From assembly GCF_030317145.1 (NCBI RefSeq), contig NZ_JASZYE010000002.1, forward strand, positions 806,001 through 870,000: a stretch of 64,000 bases of DNA. Reading direction: 5' to 3'. The position numbers and the translations under genes are program-made. The notes beneath the pieces are model-generated. The model saw only the letters and a program-made list of their open reading frames with translations, was not told the DNA's origin and ran no database searches. The stretch's first letter is position 1; every line of letters begins with the position of its first letter. This stretch comes from Variovorax flavidus. GTDB lineage: Bacteria; Pseudomonadota; Gammaproteobacteria; Burkholderiales; Burkholderiaceae_C. Shown piece by piece: positions 1 to 9,314 of the stretch.

Positions 1-3000
1 CCCGTGGCGTTGCTGCCCGGGGTGGTGTTGTTCACGCCGCCGGCCTCGACGGCGTTGCCCACATCGAAGACGGCCACCGGCGTGTCGTTGGCGCCGTGGA
101 TGGTGACGGTCAGCACCGCCGTGTCGCGAAGGCCCTCGATGTCAGAGAGCGTGTAGGTGAAGCGTTCGACCAGGGTCTGGCCTGAAAGCCGCAGGGCCTG
201 GACCGTCGGGTCGTCGTTGTTGACGACGTACTGGTAGCCGCCGTTGGCGCCTACGGTCAGCGTGCCGTAGAGGCCGGCGACCGAGTTGGCGCCGATCGAG
301 GGCAAGCCGAACTGCGGGCCGCCTTCGCGGCCGAAGGTGATCACGCGCAGCCGATCGGCGTTGGTGGCGATGTCCACGTCCGTGTCGTTGTCGAGCAGGT
401 TGCCGGTCGGGTCGACCCCGATGAGCCGGTTGTCCGTGCCGCCGGCTTCGGTTGCGTCCGCCGCGTCGTCGACCGCAACGGGCTGGTCGTTCACGGGCGC
501 GAGCACGATCTGCAGGGTGTCCCGGTCGCTCAGGGCGTCGGCGGGGTTCTGGGTCGGATTGCCGTCGCCGTTCGCGTCGCCGGTGTTGCCGCGGTCGTTG
601 GTCAGGATGGTGAGCGTGTCGGTGCCGTTGTAGTCGGGGTTGCCCAGGTACTGCAGGTTGGCCAGCGCGAGGTTCAGCGCGGCGAGATTGCCGCTGACTC
701 CCAGCGTGCCCGTCGCGGAGCCGGTCACCGTCACGCCGGGCGGAACGCTCGAGAGCGACAGCGTGCCGTGCAGCACCGAGAGCGTGATGTCGAGCGTGCC
801 GCCGGCCGCATCGACGTCGGTCACCGACAGGCCGGCGATGGGCAGCGTCACGTCTTCGAGGCCGCTCGGCGGCACGGCGGGCAGGTGGTTCTCGGGTGCG
901 TCGTTCTGCTCCACGTAGCCAGCGTTCGCGGCGGCCGTCGCACTTTCGCCGAGGGTCACGACGACCTGGCCGAGCGGGCTGGCGGCGTCGGTGTCGATGC
1001 GCACGCGCAGGTCGCCCAGCGGCTGCGGATAGCTGATGGTCCCGCTCGGCGTGTCGATGCGGAACACGCCGGCAGGCAGCACGCCGAAGCGGTACTGCCC
1101 GTTGACATCGGTCGTCGTCGTGAACACGCGGTTGTCGGCCGCAGTGGCAAGGTTGCCGTCTACGCCGCCCCAGGTCAGGCTCACGGTCTGCCCGGCAAGC
1201 GGCGGGCCGTCAGGCGCTGCGCTGGTGGTGGCGCTGGCCGTGTCGTCCCACAGCGTGCCCTGGATGATGCCGAGGCCTGCGCCTTCCGCGAGCACGTAGG
1301 TGTTCGGCGTGCCGCCGATGCCGGTGCGTTCGCCGTTGACGGTGCCATCGACGCCCACGGGCGTGCCACCCCACGTGGTGAAGGTTTCCGGAAGGCTGGA
1401 CCACGTCAGCACCGCGTTGCTGCTGGCAATGGCGGCCGCGTTCGGCAGCGTGACCTGGTAGACCACCTGGACTTGCGCGCCGGGGTCCAGACGGTCGAAG
1501 TCGACCGTCAGCCCGCCGACGGTGCCGACGGCAATCCCAGCCGGGAGATTGGCCGCCGTATAGACCGTGCCGTTCAGCGTGAGGCTGACGAAGGTGTAGG
1601 CGCTGCCGACCGGGAACGAGTCGGCGAGATGCGTGTTGAATGCGGGCAGCGTCCCGTTCTCGGTGAAGCTCACCGCCACGGTGGCCGTGCCGGTGGCGCC
1701 GGCCGGATTCGGGTTGAAGTCGATCACGCGCTTGTCGACGCCGTTGAAGGCCGGTTCGACGATCCGCTCGCTCACGATGTTGCTATCCGCGCGCGGCCCG
1801 CCGCCGACGAGTTCGCGGGCCGACACGTTCAACACAGCGCCCGCCGTGTTGGACGCCTGGTTGAGCACGCGGGCGTTGAACTCCAGCGAGATCCCCTCCA
1901 GGTCGGGATCGTTGGGGAGGCCGTTGACCATGTTGCCGAAGTCGAAGGTGATCGTCTGGCTGCCGTCGGGGTTGACGACCACGTGGATGAGCGCCGGATT
2001 GAACACGCCCGTCGGTGCCGCGCCGGTGAGCGTGGGCGTGATGTCCTGGGCTTCCGGGCTGTTCTCGTTGCCGTTGATGAGCAGCGTGCCGCTGAGGGCG
2101 AGGTTGGCGTCGGTCGTCAGCTCGTTCTGCGAGATGAGGGCGACGCGCACCGCGTTCTGGAGCGCATCGGGCGCGATGAAGCCGAGGCCGCTGGGCAGCG
2201 TGACCTGCACGTGATAGTCGGGGTTGTTGCCCTCGGGCACCAGCACCAGCACCCGGTAGCGGATCACTTCGCCGATGGTGACCTGCTCCAGCGGCGCGGA
2301 TGTGGGCGACACGGCCGGCGTGTCCGGAAGGCCGCCGACACGCGAGATCCGGATGCCCTGGGCCACCTCGAAAGTCAGCACGTTACTGCGCCGATAGTCA
2401 TTGAGCACGCCGGTGTTGAGCAATCCGTCGACACCGGTCCGTTCGCCGGCCGGGTCGGCCGTGCCGGCGGTGCTGCCGTTGAGGCTGGTCCACTGCACCT
2501 GCGCCGTGTTGGTGAACAGGGGCTCGGACGCTGCCGAAGCGTTGACGACCCCGGTGATGCGCAACACGATGCTGCCGCCCCTGCCGATGTCGATGTTGGC
2601 GCCGGCGGCCGTGCGCAACTGGCCGCCGACGATCTCGAACCCGGCGCCGCCGTTGTTGGTCGCGGCGCCCTGATAGGTCACGCCCGCCAGCGTCAGGTTG
2701 TCCAGTTCGGTGGGCAGGCTGTCGAGCAGGCTGATGTCGAAGGCGTCGAAGTCGCCGCTGCCGCTGCCGTTGCTGATCGTGATGGTGAATTCGACCGGGT
2801 CGCCATTGTCGAAGCCCAGGCTCGGATTGGTGATGAGCGCCTGCGCGATCTGCAGCGTCGGTTCCCGCACCGTCACGATGGGCGCGCCGCCAGTCAGCGC
2901 CACGTTGCGGTCGACGGGCACGGTGCCGTTGGGCGTGTCGGTGTCCGGGTCGCTGTAGATGATCTGCGCGCTGTTCTGCAGGGCCCGGTTCGCCTGGTTG

Positions 3001-6000
3001 CCGCTGACGTTGCTCGCCACCAGCCGCACCCGCACGACGAAGCTGTTGTTGTTGATGACGTTGTCCGCCGTGGCGCCCGCGGCGGTGAAGGCCAGCCGGG
3101 CGCCGGCGCCGTCGTCGCCAATGGTGCCCGAGGTGGCGCCGATCGCGCCGGGCGTGACCGTGCCGTTGAAGTTCGCACCCAGTGCCGCGCTGCCCGCCGT
3201 CGTCGTGATGAGCTCGTAGCCGAGCCCGCCGTTGAAGCCGGTGTCCAGGCGCAGGCCGGCCGGAATCAGGTCGTCCAGCCGCAAGGACTGCGTGGTGCCT
3301 TCGGGCAGCGTCACGACGATGTCGTAGAGCATGCTTTCGCCGACCACGAGGTCGCTGCCCGTGGTGTGCGTGGCGCTCGAATCGTTGTTGTCCAGGCTGC
3401 CGCCCGCGAAGTTCTTGATGACTGCGGGCGCGGCGACCTGCTGGTTCGCCAGCTCGGTGATATCGACCGGCGCGAAGTCGGAGCCCCCATTGACGCTGGC
3501 GTAGCGGGTCAGCGCGGCGGTGCTCTGCAGCGTGCGGGCCGCGTCGATGGTGGCGCTGGCTACCACGTCGTAGGTGATGACCACCATGTTGGCGCCGCTC
3601 GCATCGGCGGCCGTGCCCGGACGGCCGGGTGCCAGCGTGGCGACCGCGCCGGCATCGAGAAAGGTGATCTCGTTGCCGGACACGCTGTAGTCGGTGCCGG
3701 CCACGAGCAGGCTGCCGTCGCCACGGTAGATCCGCAGGTTCGCAGCCGCCAGGCTGTTGCCGACGAAGCTCAGGCCGGCCGGCAGGGTGACGGTGGTCTG
3801 CACGTCGAACGCACCGCCGCCGCCGCGGTTTTCGATGGCGGTGGCCAGGCGCAAGGTGTCGCCCGCGTCGATGCCGGTGACGTCGCCGTTGACCGCCGCA
3901 AGCTCGGTCACGCTGCCCTGGAAAGGCACGCCCGCGGTTCCGGGCGCGTTCCATATGCCGGTCGTGCCCGTCACCGTGCCGTGGCTCGTGGACACCACGC
4001 CGTGGCGGATGTCCAGCACCGGCTCGGCCACCGAGGTGATCACCGCCACGTCGGACGAGACCAGATGGTTCTTCACGATCGTCGTCTGCTGGTCGGACTG
4101 CGCCAGCACGTCGAGCTCGCGCTGGTCGGCGAAGGGCTGGTCGCCCACGCGCAGGGTGAACTGCACTTCGATCCGGCTGCCGTTGACGGTGGGATTGACG
4201 TAGTTGCCGAAGTCGAAGACGACCGAGTTGCCGGGCCCGGTGGTGACCGAGTCGATGCCGTCGGGGTTCGTGTTTCCCGGGCCCAGCGTCCACTGGCCGA
4301 TGCCGGCGCCCTGGCTCCAGGTGACGCCTGCAAGATTGAGCAGCGGCTGCGGCATGTAGGCGGTGAGCCGGAAGCTCTCGTAGTCGCCGGTCACCAGGTC
4401 GTAGCTCATGCGGAAAGTGACCACGTCGCCCGGATGCAGCTCGGGCGTGGCCGCCGGCAAGCCGCCGTTGACCGACACCAGCTGGATGTCGACCTGGCGC
4501 GTGGGAATCGTGCTCGTGGTCGCGGACCCATCGGACTCGTCGAAGCCCGTCAGGTTGAAACCATCGACCAGCAAGGTTCCAGCTACGGTGGCGTTGTTGC
4601 CGAGCGCGTCGCCTTCGTTGATCTCGCTGTGCGGCGGATGCGGCGTCGTGTAGCTCTGCGCGACGGTGGCGCCATAGCTGATCACCGCCGTGGTGGCCCC
4701 GTCTCGGAAGTCCTCGAAGGCCAGGTCGCCGATGAGTGCGCCGAGCGTCACGAGGCCGCCGCTCGGTGCCGTCCGCAGCGATTCGGCGAGATCGAAGACC
4801 AGCGTCGTCGTGCCGTCGGCGTTCGGCGTGCTCGTGACGATGAGCGGAATGGCCTGCGTGACGCCGCCGCGCGTCACGCTGAGGGTGGCGGGGCCGTTGA
4901 AGGTCTGGCCGTCGGCCAGCGTGTCGGTGATCGTGAAGCTGCCGTCGCCGAAGAAGTTCTCGCCGACGGCGAAGAAGTCCGAGATCGCCACGTTCAGCGT
5001 GTAGCGCAGCGTGTCGCCGGGGCTGAGGCCCGCCGTGCCCACGTCCGCCTGCACGGTGGCCTGCTTGATGAGGCTCAGGGACTTCGCGACGAAGCTGGCG
5101 CCGGCGCCACTGCCGGTGTTCGAGAAGCCGACGTCGGTGGCCGGAGGGACGACATCCCGTGGGTCCACCGGCGTCCATCTGCCGCTGACGGTCGGCGAGC
5201 CGAAGGTGATGGTGGTGTCGTCGCCGGTGATCGGGTCGACGACTGCCGTGCCGTCCGCGCCCGCTTCGGGCACGTAGAAGTTGACCACGGTGTTGGTCGG
5301 CGCGCTCAGCGTGGCGTAGGTGATCGTGTAGGCGCTGAGGAACACGGCGTCGCTGCCGATGGCCACCGCGATGGCCGTGGGATCGGTGATCACGGTGCCG
5401 TCGCGCAGCGTGATCGACGTCAGCGTGCCGCCCGCACCGGGCACGATCGAGTTGACCTGGATGTCGCCGGGCAACTGCTGCGTGACCGACACGTTGGTCA
5501 GCGTCTGGCCGGGCGCGGGCGTGACGGTGACCGTCTGCGAGTGCGGATAGTTCGGGCCGGTAACGGTCTCGCCCTCGGGCATGTTGATGGACTGGTCGAT
5601 CGTGACGAGCGTCGGGTGCACGACGAAGTCGTGGAGCGAGCCCTCGATCAGGCTGGGGTCGACCGTCGGGTTGTCGAGCGCATCGTTGCCGAACTCGAAG
5701 CCGCCGCGCGCCCGGATGGTGAGATTCGGCGCGCCGTTGGACAGGTCGGTGTCGGCCAGGTTGCTGAGCTGGGCCGTGACCTGCACGGCGACCGTCGGCT
5801 GGTCCTGCGACAGGCTGCCGTAAGGCAGCTGCAGCACCACCATCTGGTCGCCGGGGCGCATGCCGACGCTGGCTGCGTTGATGATCACGGGGTTGCCGCT
5901 CGAATCGCGCGCCAGCGGATGCGTGGCATTGCCGGCCGGATCGAAAGTCAGCACGAAGGACTTGACCGGCTGCCCGAGGTAGGTGGCCGAGATAAAGGTG

Positions 6001-6893
6001 GCGCCGTCGTTGCCGTCCTTCCCGGTCGCTGGCATGAAGATGTCGACGAACGGGCCATAGCCGTCGTCCGCCGAGGTGTTGCTCATGTTGACCGTGAAGC
6101 TGAACTGGCCGCCGAGCAGTGCATCGGTTCCGCCCGTCGTCAGGCCGACGCTCGGGCCGGCGGCCAGCAATCCCTGGAAGCTGGCGAGCGAACTAGCGCT
6201 GAGCGCGATTGCCTTGTCGACGTCGCCGCTGCGGACCTCCAGCGTCCAGTTGCCGCCAGCGGCCGTGCTGCCGGTGTTGTCGCTGGATGCGCCCACGTCC
6301 GCGCCGGTCCAGTGTGCGAGTTCGTTCACCAGGGCCTGTCCCGCCGCGCCCGCGCCGACGTTGCAGCCATAGAGCTGGATGTCCGCGCCCGGCGCCAGTT
6401 CGTTGCGCCAGTGGCCGAGCACGCCGCTGGCCTCGTCGATGTTGTCGCTGGTCAGCGTGCGGTTGCCGAGCGTGAACTGCCCCGAGGCCCCGTGCGAGAA
6501 GATCTGGATCGAATCCACCGGCCCCATCTCGGCCAGCGCAGCGGTGATGGCGGCGAGCCCATCGGTGCGGCTGTCGACCACCAGCAGCCTGGTGTCGGCG
6601 GGGAGCTGGGCGGCAAGCTGCTCGCGGTTCTCGACGCGGCTGTCGATCACCACCAGTTGATGGGACGCGGGGAGTGCCGGTGCGGAAGGTGGCGGCCCCT
6701 CGGACGCTGGACGCGCCGCGGCAGTGTCGATGGGGGCCGCCGTGGCGGCGTGCGCCGCATCGGCATGGTGCTGCTGCTCGACAGCCGACGCGGCAGCGCC
6801 GTCGAACAGGATGCGCGGCTCCAGGGCCAGCGCATGCGTGTGGGGTCTGAGCCAGTCGAAAGAGGCGGAAGCGGACGTTGCACGCGAATTCAT
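1..6893 (-). CDS. Giant secreted adhesin-like protein, 3' end beyond the window
   Basis: An open frame of at least 2297 codons runs from an ATG at 6893 off the window edge; GGAG lies 6 nt before the ATG. In order: an N-terminal LEPRILFDGA motif (residues 24-33, LEPR-XLL type), an Ala-rich linker, a DUF4347 domain (about 78-238, with an IFSHG core), a long series of DUF11-like beta-sandwich repeats (LxPGDTLRY / TLPEGT patterns), an SdrD-B-like module (about 1870-1970, with DVNGQYRFGVLPAG), then cadherin/VCBS-like repeats ending in VNDQPVAVDD and ANDTPVAVFD. Families with this architecture are cell-surface or type I-secreted adhesins; the C-terminal signal that would settle the export route is not visible. 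The frame is intact throughout. Inference: attachment or biofilm matrix protein. The substrate is unknown. Confidence 0.88.
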   Translation of the reverse strand, partial: MNSRATSASASFDWLRPHTHALALEPRILFDGAAASAVEQQHHADAAHAATAAPIDTAAARPASEGPPPSAPALPASHQLVVIDSRVENREQLAAQLPADTRLLVVDSRTDGLAAITAALAEMGPVDSIQIFSHGASGQFTLGNRTLTSDNIDEASGVLGHWRNELAPGADIQLYGCNVGAGAAGQALVNELAHWTGADVGASSDNTGSTAAGGNWTLEVRSGDVDKAIALSASSLASFQGLLAAGPSVGLTTGGTDALLGGQFSFTVNMSNTSADDGYGPFVDIFMPATGKDGNDGATFISATYLGQPVKSFVLTFDPAGNATHPLARDSSGNPVIINAASVGMRPGDQMVVLQLPYGSLSQDQPTVAVQVTAQLSNLADTDLSNGAPNLTIRARGGFEFGNDALDNPTVDPSLIEGSLHDFVVHPTLVTIDQSINMPEGETVTGPNYPHSQTVTVTPAPGQTLTNVSVTQQLPGDIQVNSIVPGAGGTLTSITLRDGTVITDPTAIAVAIGSDAVFLSAYTITYATLSAPTNTVVNFYVPEAGADGTAVVDPITGDDTTITFGSPTVSGRWTPVDPRDVVPPATDVGFSNTGSGAGASFVAKSLSLIKQATVQADVGTAGLSPGDTLRYTLNVAISDFFAVGENFFGDGSFTITDTLADGQTFNGPATLSVTRGGVTQAIPLIVTSTPNADGTTTLVFDLAESLRTAPSGGLVTLGALIGDLAFEDFRDGATTAVISYGATVAQSYTTPHPPHSEINEGDALGNNATVAGTLLVDGFNLTGFDESDGSATTSTIPTRQVDIQLVSVNGGLPAATPELHPGDVVTFRMSYDLVTGDYESFRLTAYMPQPLLNLAGVTWSQGAGIGQWTLGPGNTNPDGIDSVTTGPGNSVVFDFGNYVNPTVNGSRIEVQFTLRVGDQPFADQRELDVLAQSDQQTTIVKNHLVSSDVAVITSVAEPVLDIRHGVVSTSHGTVTGTTGIWNAPGTAGVPFQGSVTELAAVNGDVTGIDAGDTLRLATAIENRGGGGAFDVQTTVTLPAGLSFVGNSLAAANLRIYRGDGSLLVAGTDYSVSGNEITFLDAGAVATLAPGRPGTAADASGANMVVITYDVVASATIDAARTLQSTAALTRYASVNGGSDFAPVDITELANQQVAAPAVIKNFAGGSLDNNDSSATHTTGSDLVVGESMLYDIVVTLPEGTTQSLRLDDLIPAGLRLDTGFNGGLGYELITTTAGSAALGANFNGTVTPGAIGATSGTIGDDGAGARLAFTAAGATADNVINNNSFVVRVRLVASNVSGNQANRALQNSAQIIYSDPDTDTPNGTVPVDRNVALTGGAPIVTVREPTLQIAQALITNPSLGFDNGDPVEFTITISNGSGSGDFDAFDISLLDSLPTELDNLTLAGVTYQGAATNNGGAGFEIVGGQLRTAAGANIDIGRGGSIVLRITGVVNASAASEPLFTNTAQVQWTSLNGSTAGTADPAGERTGVDGLLNTGVLNDYRRSNVLTFEVAQGIRISRVGGLPDTPAVSPTSAPLEQVTIGEVIRYRVLVLVPEGNNPDYHVQVTLPSGLGFIAPDALQNAVRVALISQNELTTDANLALSGTLLINGNENSPEAQDITPTLTGAAPTGVFNPALIHVVVNPDGSQTITFDFGNMVNGLPNDPDLEGISLEFNARVLNQASNTAGAVLNVSARELVGGGPRADSNIVSERIVEPAFNGVDKRVIDFNPNPAGATGTATVAVSFTENGTLPAFNTHLADSFPVGSAYTFVSLTLNGTVYTAANLPAGIAVGTVGGLTVDFDRLDPGAQVQVVYQVTLPNAAAIASSNAVLTWSSLPETFTTWGGTPVGVDGTVNGERTGIGGTPNTYVLAEGAGLGIIQGTLWDDTASATTSAAPDGPPLAGQTVSLTWGGVDGNLATAADNRVFTTTTDVNGQYRFGVLPAGVFRIDTPSGTISYPQPLGDLRVRIDTDAASPLGQVVVTLGESATAAANAGYVEQNDAPENHLPAVPPSGLEDVTLPIAGLSVTDVDAAGGTLDITLSVLHGTLSLSSVPPGVTVTGSATGTLGVSGNLAALNLALANLQYLGNPDYNGTDTLTILTNDRGNTGDANGDGNPTQNPADALSDRDTLQIVLAPVNDQPVAVDDAADATEAGGTDNRLIGVDPTGNLLDNDTDVDIATNADRLRVITFGREGGPQFGLPSIGANSVAGLYGTLTVGANGGYQYVVNNDDPTVQALRLSGQTLVERFTYTLSDIEGLRDTAVLTVTIHGANDTPVAVFDVGNAVEAGGVNNTTPGSNAT

Positions 6894-7016
6894 GAGGACT
6901 CCATCGAAGGTGCCTCGCGTTGGTTCAGCCGCAGGGGCCGCATCCACGAAGCCGACCTCGTTGAATGTTGCGGAGCCAGTTTGCCATCCGTGCAAGGCAA
7001 TGAGCCTGCAAAGGCA

Positions 7017-7032
7017 CTGCCCTTAAGGGCAG
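7017..7032. promoter_or_regulatory. 16-bp perfect palindrome upstream of the giant adhesin
   Basis: CTGCCCTTAAGGGCAG is a perfect inverted repeat between the stop of the MarC-like gene and the adhesin start, about 124 nt upstream of that start. There is no T-run after it on the minus strand, so it does not look like an intrinsic terminator for the genes read there. It resembles sites at 8166-8184 and 11228-11241. Inference: operator of a local regulator. Confidence 0.45.
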
Positions 7033-7055
7033 GCTTGTTAAAAAATGTAGTGCTC

Positions 7056-7769
7056 CTATCGAACCAGAATCGTCAGCAGATACAGCGCCGCCAGCATGAT
7101 GGAAAGGGACAGTGCGACCTGCATCACCCCCAGCACCGCCCCCAGGACCTGTAGCACCGCGACCACGGCGGGCCGCATGATGCTGCGCACGAAAATCATG
7201 GCGAGAAGGTTCAGCATCATCACCATTGCCAGCATGGCGAAGGTGACCTCGGTGCGTTCCGCGTCGCCGCTCAAGGTGAGCAGCAGGATCACCGCGGCGA
7301 TGCCATAGGGCGTCACCAGCATCGGAAACGCGATCTTCATCGGACCCGGCGGCGTCACCGGCGATGCATCGGTCGGGCGAGGCGGCGGCGCCTCGTACTG
7401 CGCCAGCACGCCCCGCAGCGCCACCAGGAAGAAGATCAACCCCGCGGTGAACTGCAGCACGCCGACGGGCACCATCCACTTCACCGCGAGCGCGCGTCCG
7501 ATGAAGCCGCCGGCGGCCAGCGCGACGATGCCGATGGCCGCAGCCTTCAGCGCCAGCATGCGCAATGCGCGCGAGTCCATCGTGCCCGTGGCCTGCGCGA
7601 AAGGACCCAGCAGCTTGAGCGGTCCGAGCGTGATGAAGAACAGGGTGAAGAGTTGTCCGGCATCGAGGAGGTAGCCGCCGGCATGCGCCGGCGCGGCCAT
7701 CGCGGCTGCCGGCAGCGCGAGGGCGGCGCTCGCGGCGCCGGCCTTGGCAATGGAGTGAAAGAGCGTCAT
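7056..7769 (-). CDS. MarC-family integral membrane protein
   Basis: 237 aa with about six hydrophobic segments. After an N-terminal Ala-rich segment that could be a signal or a first membrane helix comes FFITLGPLKLLGPFAQATG (about residues 44-62), which matches the first conserved segment of MarC/UPF0056 proteins, and PMLVTPYGIAAVILL in the second half. A Pro-rich loop (about residues 126-145) separates the halves and is unusual for the family. MarC proteins sit in the inner membrane and their substrate is unsettled. The start overlaps the DUF1622 gene stop by 4 nt (ATGA), so the two are translationally coupled. Confidence 0.72.
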   Translation of the reverse strand: MTLFHSIAKAGAASAALALPAAAMAAPAHAGGYLLDAGQLFTLFFITLGPLKLLGPFAQATGTMDSRALRMLALKAAAIGIVALAAGGFIGRALAVKWMVPVGVLQFTAGLIFFLVALRGVLAQYEAPPPRPTDASPVTPPGPMKIAFPMLVTPYGIAAVILLLTLSGDAERTEVTFAMLAMVMMLNLLAMIFVRSIMRPAVVAVLQVLGAVLGVMQVALSLSIMLAALYLLTILVR

Positions 7770-8149
7770 GGCCGTTCCCCTTGCCGGGCAGCGGCCAGCT
7801 CCGCGTTCTCGCGCACGATCCTGCGGGCGGCTTCGAGGTCGCGTCCGAGGAAGAAGCCGAGCACGGTCCGGATGGCCGCGATGGTGGCCAGGCGCCCCAG
7901 TTCGTCCCAGCTCGGCGACACCACGGTCGACACCAGGTCGGCGGCCAGCAGGAACTCCAGGCCCACCATCATCCAGCGCGACAGCCCTTGCCAGACCTCC
8001 AGCGCGACCTCGTTGGGCGGACGGCGCGCGAACAGGCCGGCAAGCAGTTTGCCGAAGGCCATTCCTGCGCCGAGGGCGAGCAGCAGGAGCGTCGCGGCCT
8101 CGAGCAGACGAGACAGGAGGTGCGCCGAGTTGTGAAGCAGTTCTTCCAT
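7766..8149 (-). CDS. DUF1622 family membrane protein
   Basis: 127 aa. A hydrophobic helix (about residues 17-37) is followed by the FARRP..EVALEVWQGLSRWMMVGLEFLLAADLV region and RTVLGFFLGRDLE near the end, the pattern of DUF1622 proteins, which are small inner-membrane proteins of unknown function. GGAG lies 6 nt before the ATG. It is the first gene of a two-gene unit with the MarC-like protein, whose start it overlaps by 4 nt. Nothing in the sequence gives a substrate. Confidence 0.78.
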   Translation of the reverse strand: MEELLHNSAHLLSRLLEAATLLLLALGAGMAFGKLLAGLFARRPPNEVALEVWQGLSRWMMVGLEFLLAADLVSTVVSPSWDELGRLATIAAIRTVLGFFLGRDLEAARRIVRENAELAAARQGERP

Positions 8150-8165
8150 GAGGGCTCCGGGCTGC

Positions 8166-8184
8166 TTGCCCCTTCAGGGCGCAA
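8166..8184. promoter_or_regulatory. Imperfect palindrome before the DUF1622-marC unit
   Basis: TTGCCCCTTCAGGGCGCAA has TTGC/GCAA ends and a CCCTTCAGGG centre, with one extra base in the right arm. It lies 17 nt upstream of the DUF1622 start and resembles the sites at 7017-7032 and 11228-11241. It is so close to the start codon that an activator site would need an unusually short leader. A repressor site or a leader hairpin is equally possible. Confidence 0.35.
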
Positions 8185-8240
8185 GCCGAACTCGTGAGCG
8201 TTGTACCGTCATGCCCTGGCCCCCGGAACTAGTCTTTGGT

Positions 8241-8636
8241 TTAAGGGCTGGCGTCCTTGCCCGACAGCGCAGTGCCGATGGCTGCCAGCAGTTCGTCGCT
8301 GGAGAAGGGCTTGCGCAGCAGGCGCGACGCATTCGCGTCAAACGCCATGCGGCCGAGCGCGAGATCGTCGCTTGCCGTGATGAAGACCACCGGGATGTCG
8401 AGGCTCGCCGCGCGCATGCGCATCTGCACCTCGAAGCCCGAGAGGCCGGCCAGGTGGATGTCGAGGATCGCGCACGAGGGCAGTTGTGCCGGCTGCGAGG
8501 ACAGCGAGGCCAGGAACTCTTCGCCTGAGGCGAACGCGGCCACCCGGTAGTCGGCCAATCGCAGCACGCGGCCCAGCATCGTCCGCATGGGCGATTCATC
8601 ATCCACCACGGCAATGAGCGGATCGGCGCTGGCCAC
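8241..8636 (-). CDS. Receiver-only response regulator
   Basis: 131 aa and a receiver domain only: acidic DDE at residues 12-14, phospho-acceptor Asp59 in CAILDIHL, FITAS for the Thr/Ser switch and the conserved Lys in RLLRKPF. There is no output domain, as in CheY/DivK-type proteins. It lies 47 bp downstream of the FixJ-type regulator on the same strand. Inference: a phosphate sink or second target for the adjacent kinase, or a protein-protein output. Confidence 0.88.
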   Translation of the reverse strand: MASADPLIAVVDDESPMRTMLGRVLRLADYRVAAFASGEEFLASLSSQPAQLPSCAILDIHLAGLSGFEVQMRMRAASLDIPVVFITASDDLALGRMAFDANASRLLRKPFSSDELLAAIGTALSGKDASP

Positions 8637-8683
8637 GGCCGAACGGTAGCGCTTTGGCGCGGCACCGGGGACTGGACTTTGGT

Positions 8684-9307
8684 TCAGTCTCCGGTCGATT
8701 CAATGCCCAGTCTGGCCGCGACGTGCATCAGTTCGGCGACGGTGTGTACCTGCATGCGCTCCATGATCCGTGCGCGATGGAACTTGACGGTCTGCTCCAC
8801 GATGCCGAGGTCGCCGGCGATCTGCTTGTTGAGGCGCCCCCGGACCACGGCGGCCAGCACCTCGCGCTCGCGCACGGTCAGCGAGGCGAGCCGCTGCTTC
8901 GATGCGGCGATCTCGTCCCCGGCGCGGCGCCTTGCCGCATCCTCGGTGATGGCGGCGCGCACCGCGGCGAGCAATGCGTCGGCCGTGACCGGCTTGGTGA
9001 GGAAGTCCGCCGCGCCGGCCTTGATCGCCTGCACCGACATCGGGATGTCGCCATGGCCGGTGAGGAACACGATCGGCAGCGTCTGCCCCAGGTCGAAGAG
9101 CCGGCGCTGCAACGCCAGCCCGTCCAGGCCCGGCATCGTCACGTCGAGGACGAGGCAGCCGGGCAATGCCGGGCCGCTCCGCGCCAGGAAGGCTTCGGCG
9201 GAGTCGAAGGTCTCCACGCTGCATCCCTCTTCGCGCAGCACCCGCGCCAGCGACTTGCGCACTGCGGGATCGTCGTCGACCAGGTAGATGGTTTCCATGT
9301 CGGACAT
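8684..9307 (-). CDS. FixJ/NarL-type response regulator
   Basis: 207 aa. The receiver domain has DDD at 11-13, phospho-acceptor Asp55 (CLVLDVTMPGLDG) and the Lys of FLTKPVT. The C-terminal LuxR-type helix-turn-helix has LTVREREVLAAVVRG and NKQIAGDLGIVEQTVKFH. I chose the ATG at 9307 because GATGAGG precedes it at good spacing; an in-frame ATG at 9322 would overlap the kinase stop codon and has no visible ribosome site. It is the natural partner of the kinase immediately upstream. The inverted repeats near 7024, 8175 and 11235 are candidate targets. Confidence 0.9.
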   Translation of the reverse strand: MSDMETIYLVDDDPAVRKSLARVLREEGCSVETFDSAEAFLARSGPALPGCLVLDVTMPGLDGLALQRRLFDLGQTLPIVFLTGHGDIPMSVQAIKAGAADFLTKPVTADALLAAVRAAITEDAARRRAGDEIAASKQRLASLTVREREVLAAVVRGRLNKQIAGDLGIVEQTVKFHRARIMERMQVHTVAELMHVAARLGIESTGD

Positions 9308-9314
9308 CCGGGCC

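Noticed and set aside
768..7154. A 2128-codon open frame on the plus strand opposite the giant adhesin
   Set aside because: Its translation is Arg/Ala/Gly/His-rich without domains, while the minus strand encodes a coherent multi-domain protein. Long stop-free antisense frames are common in GC-rich genes.
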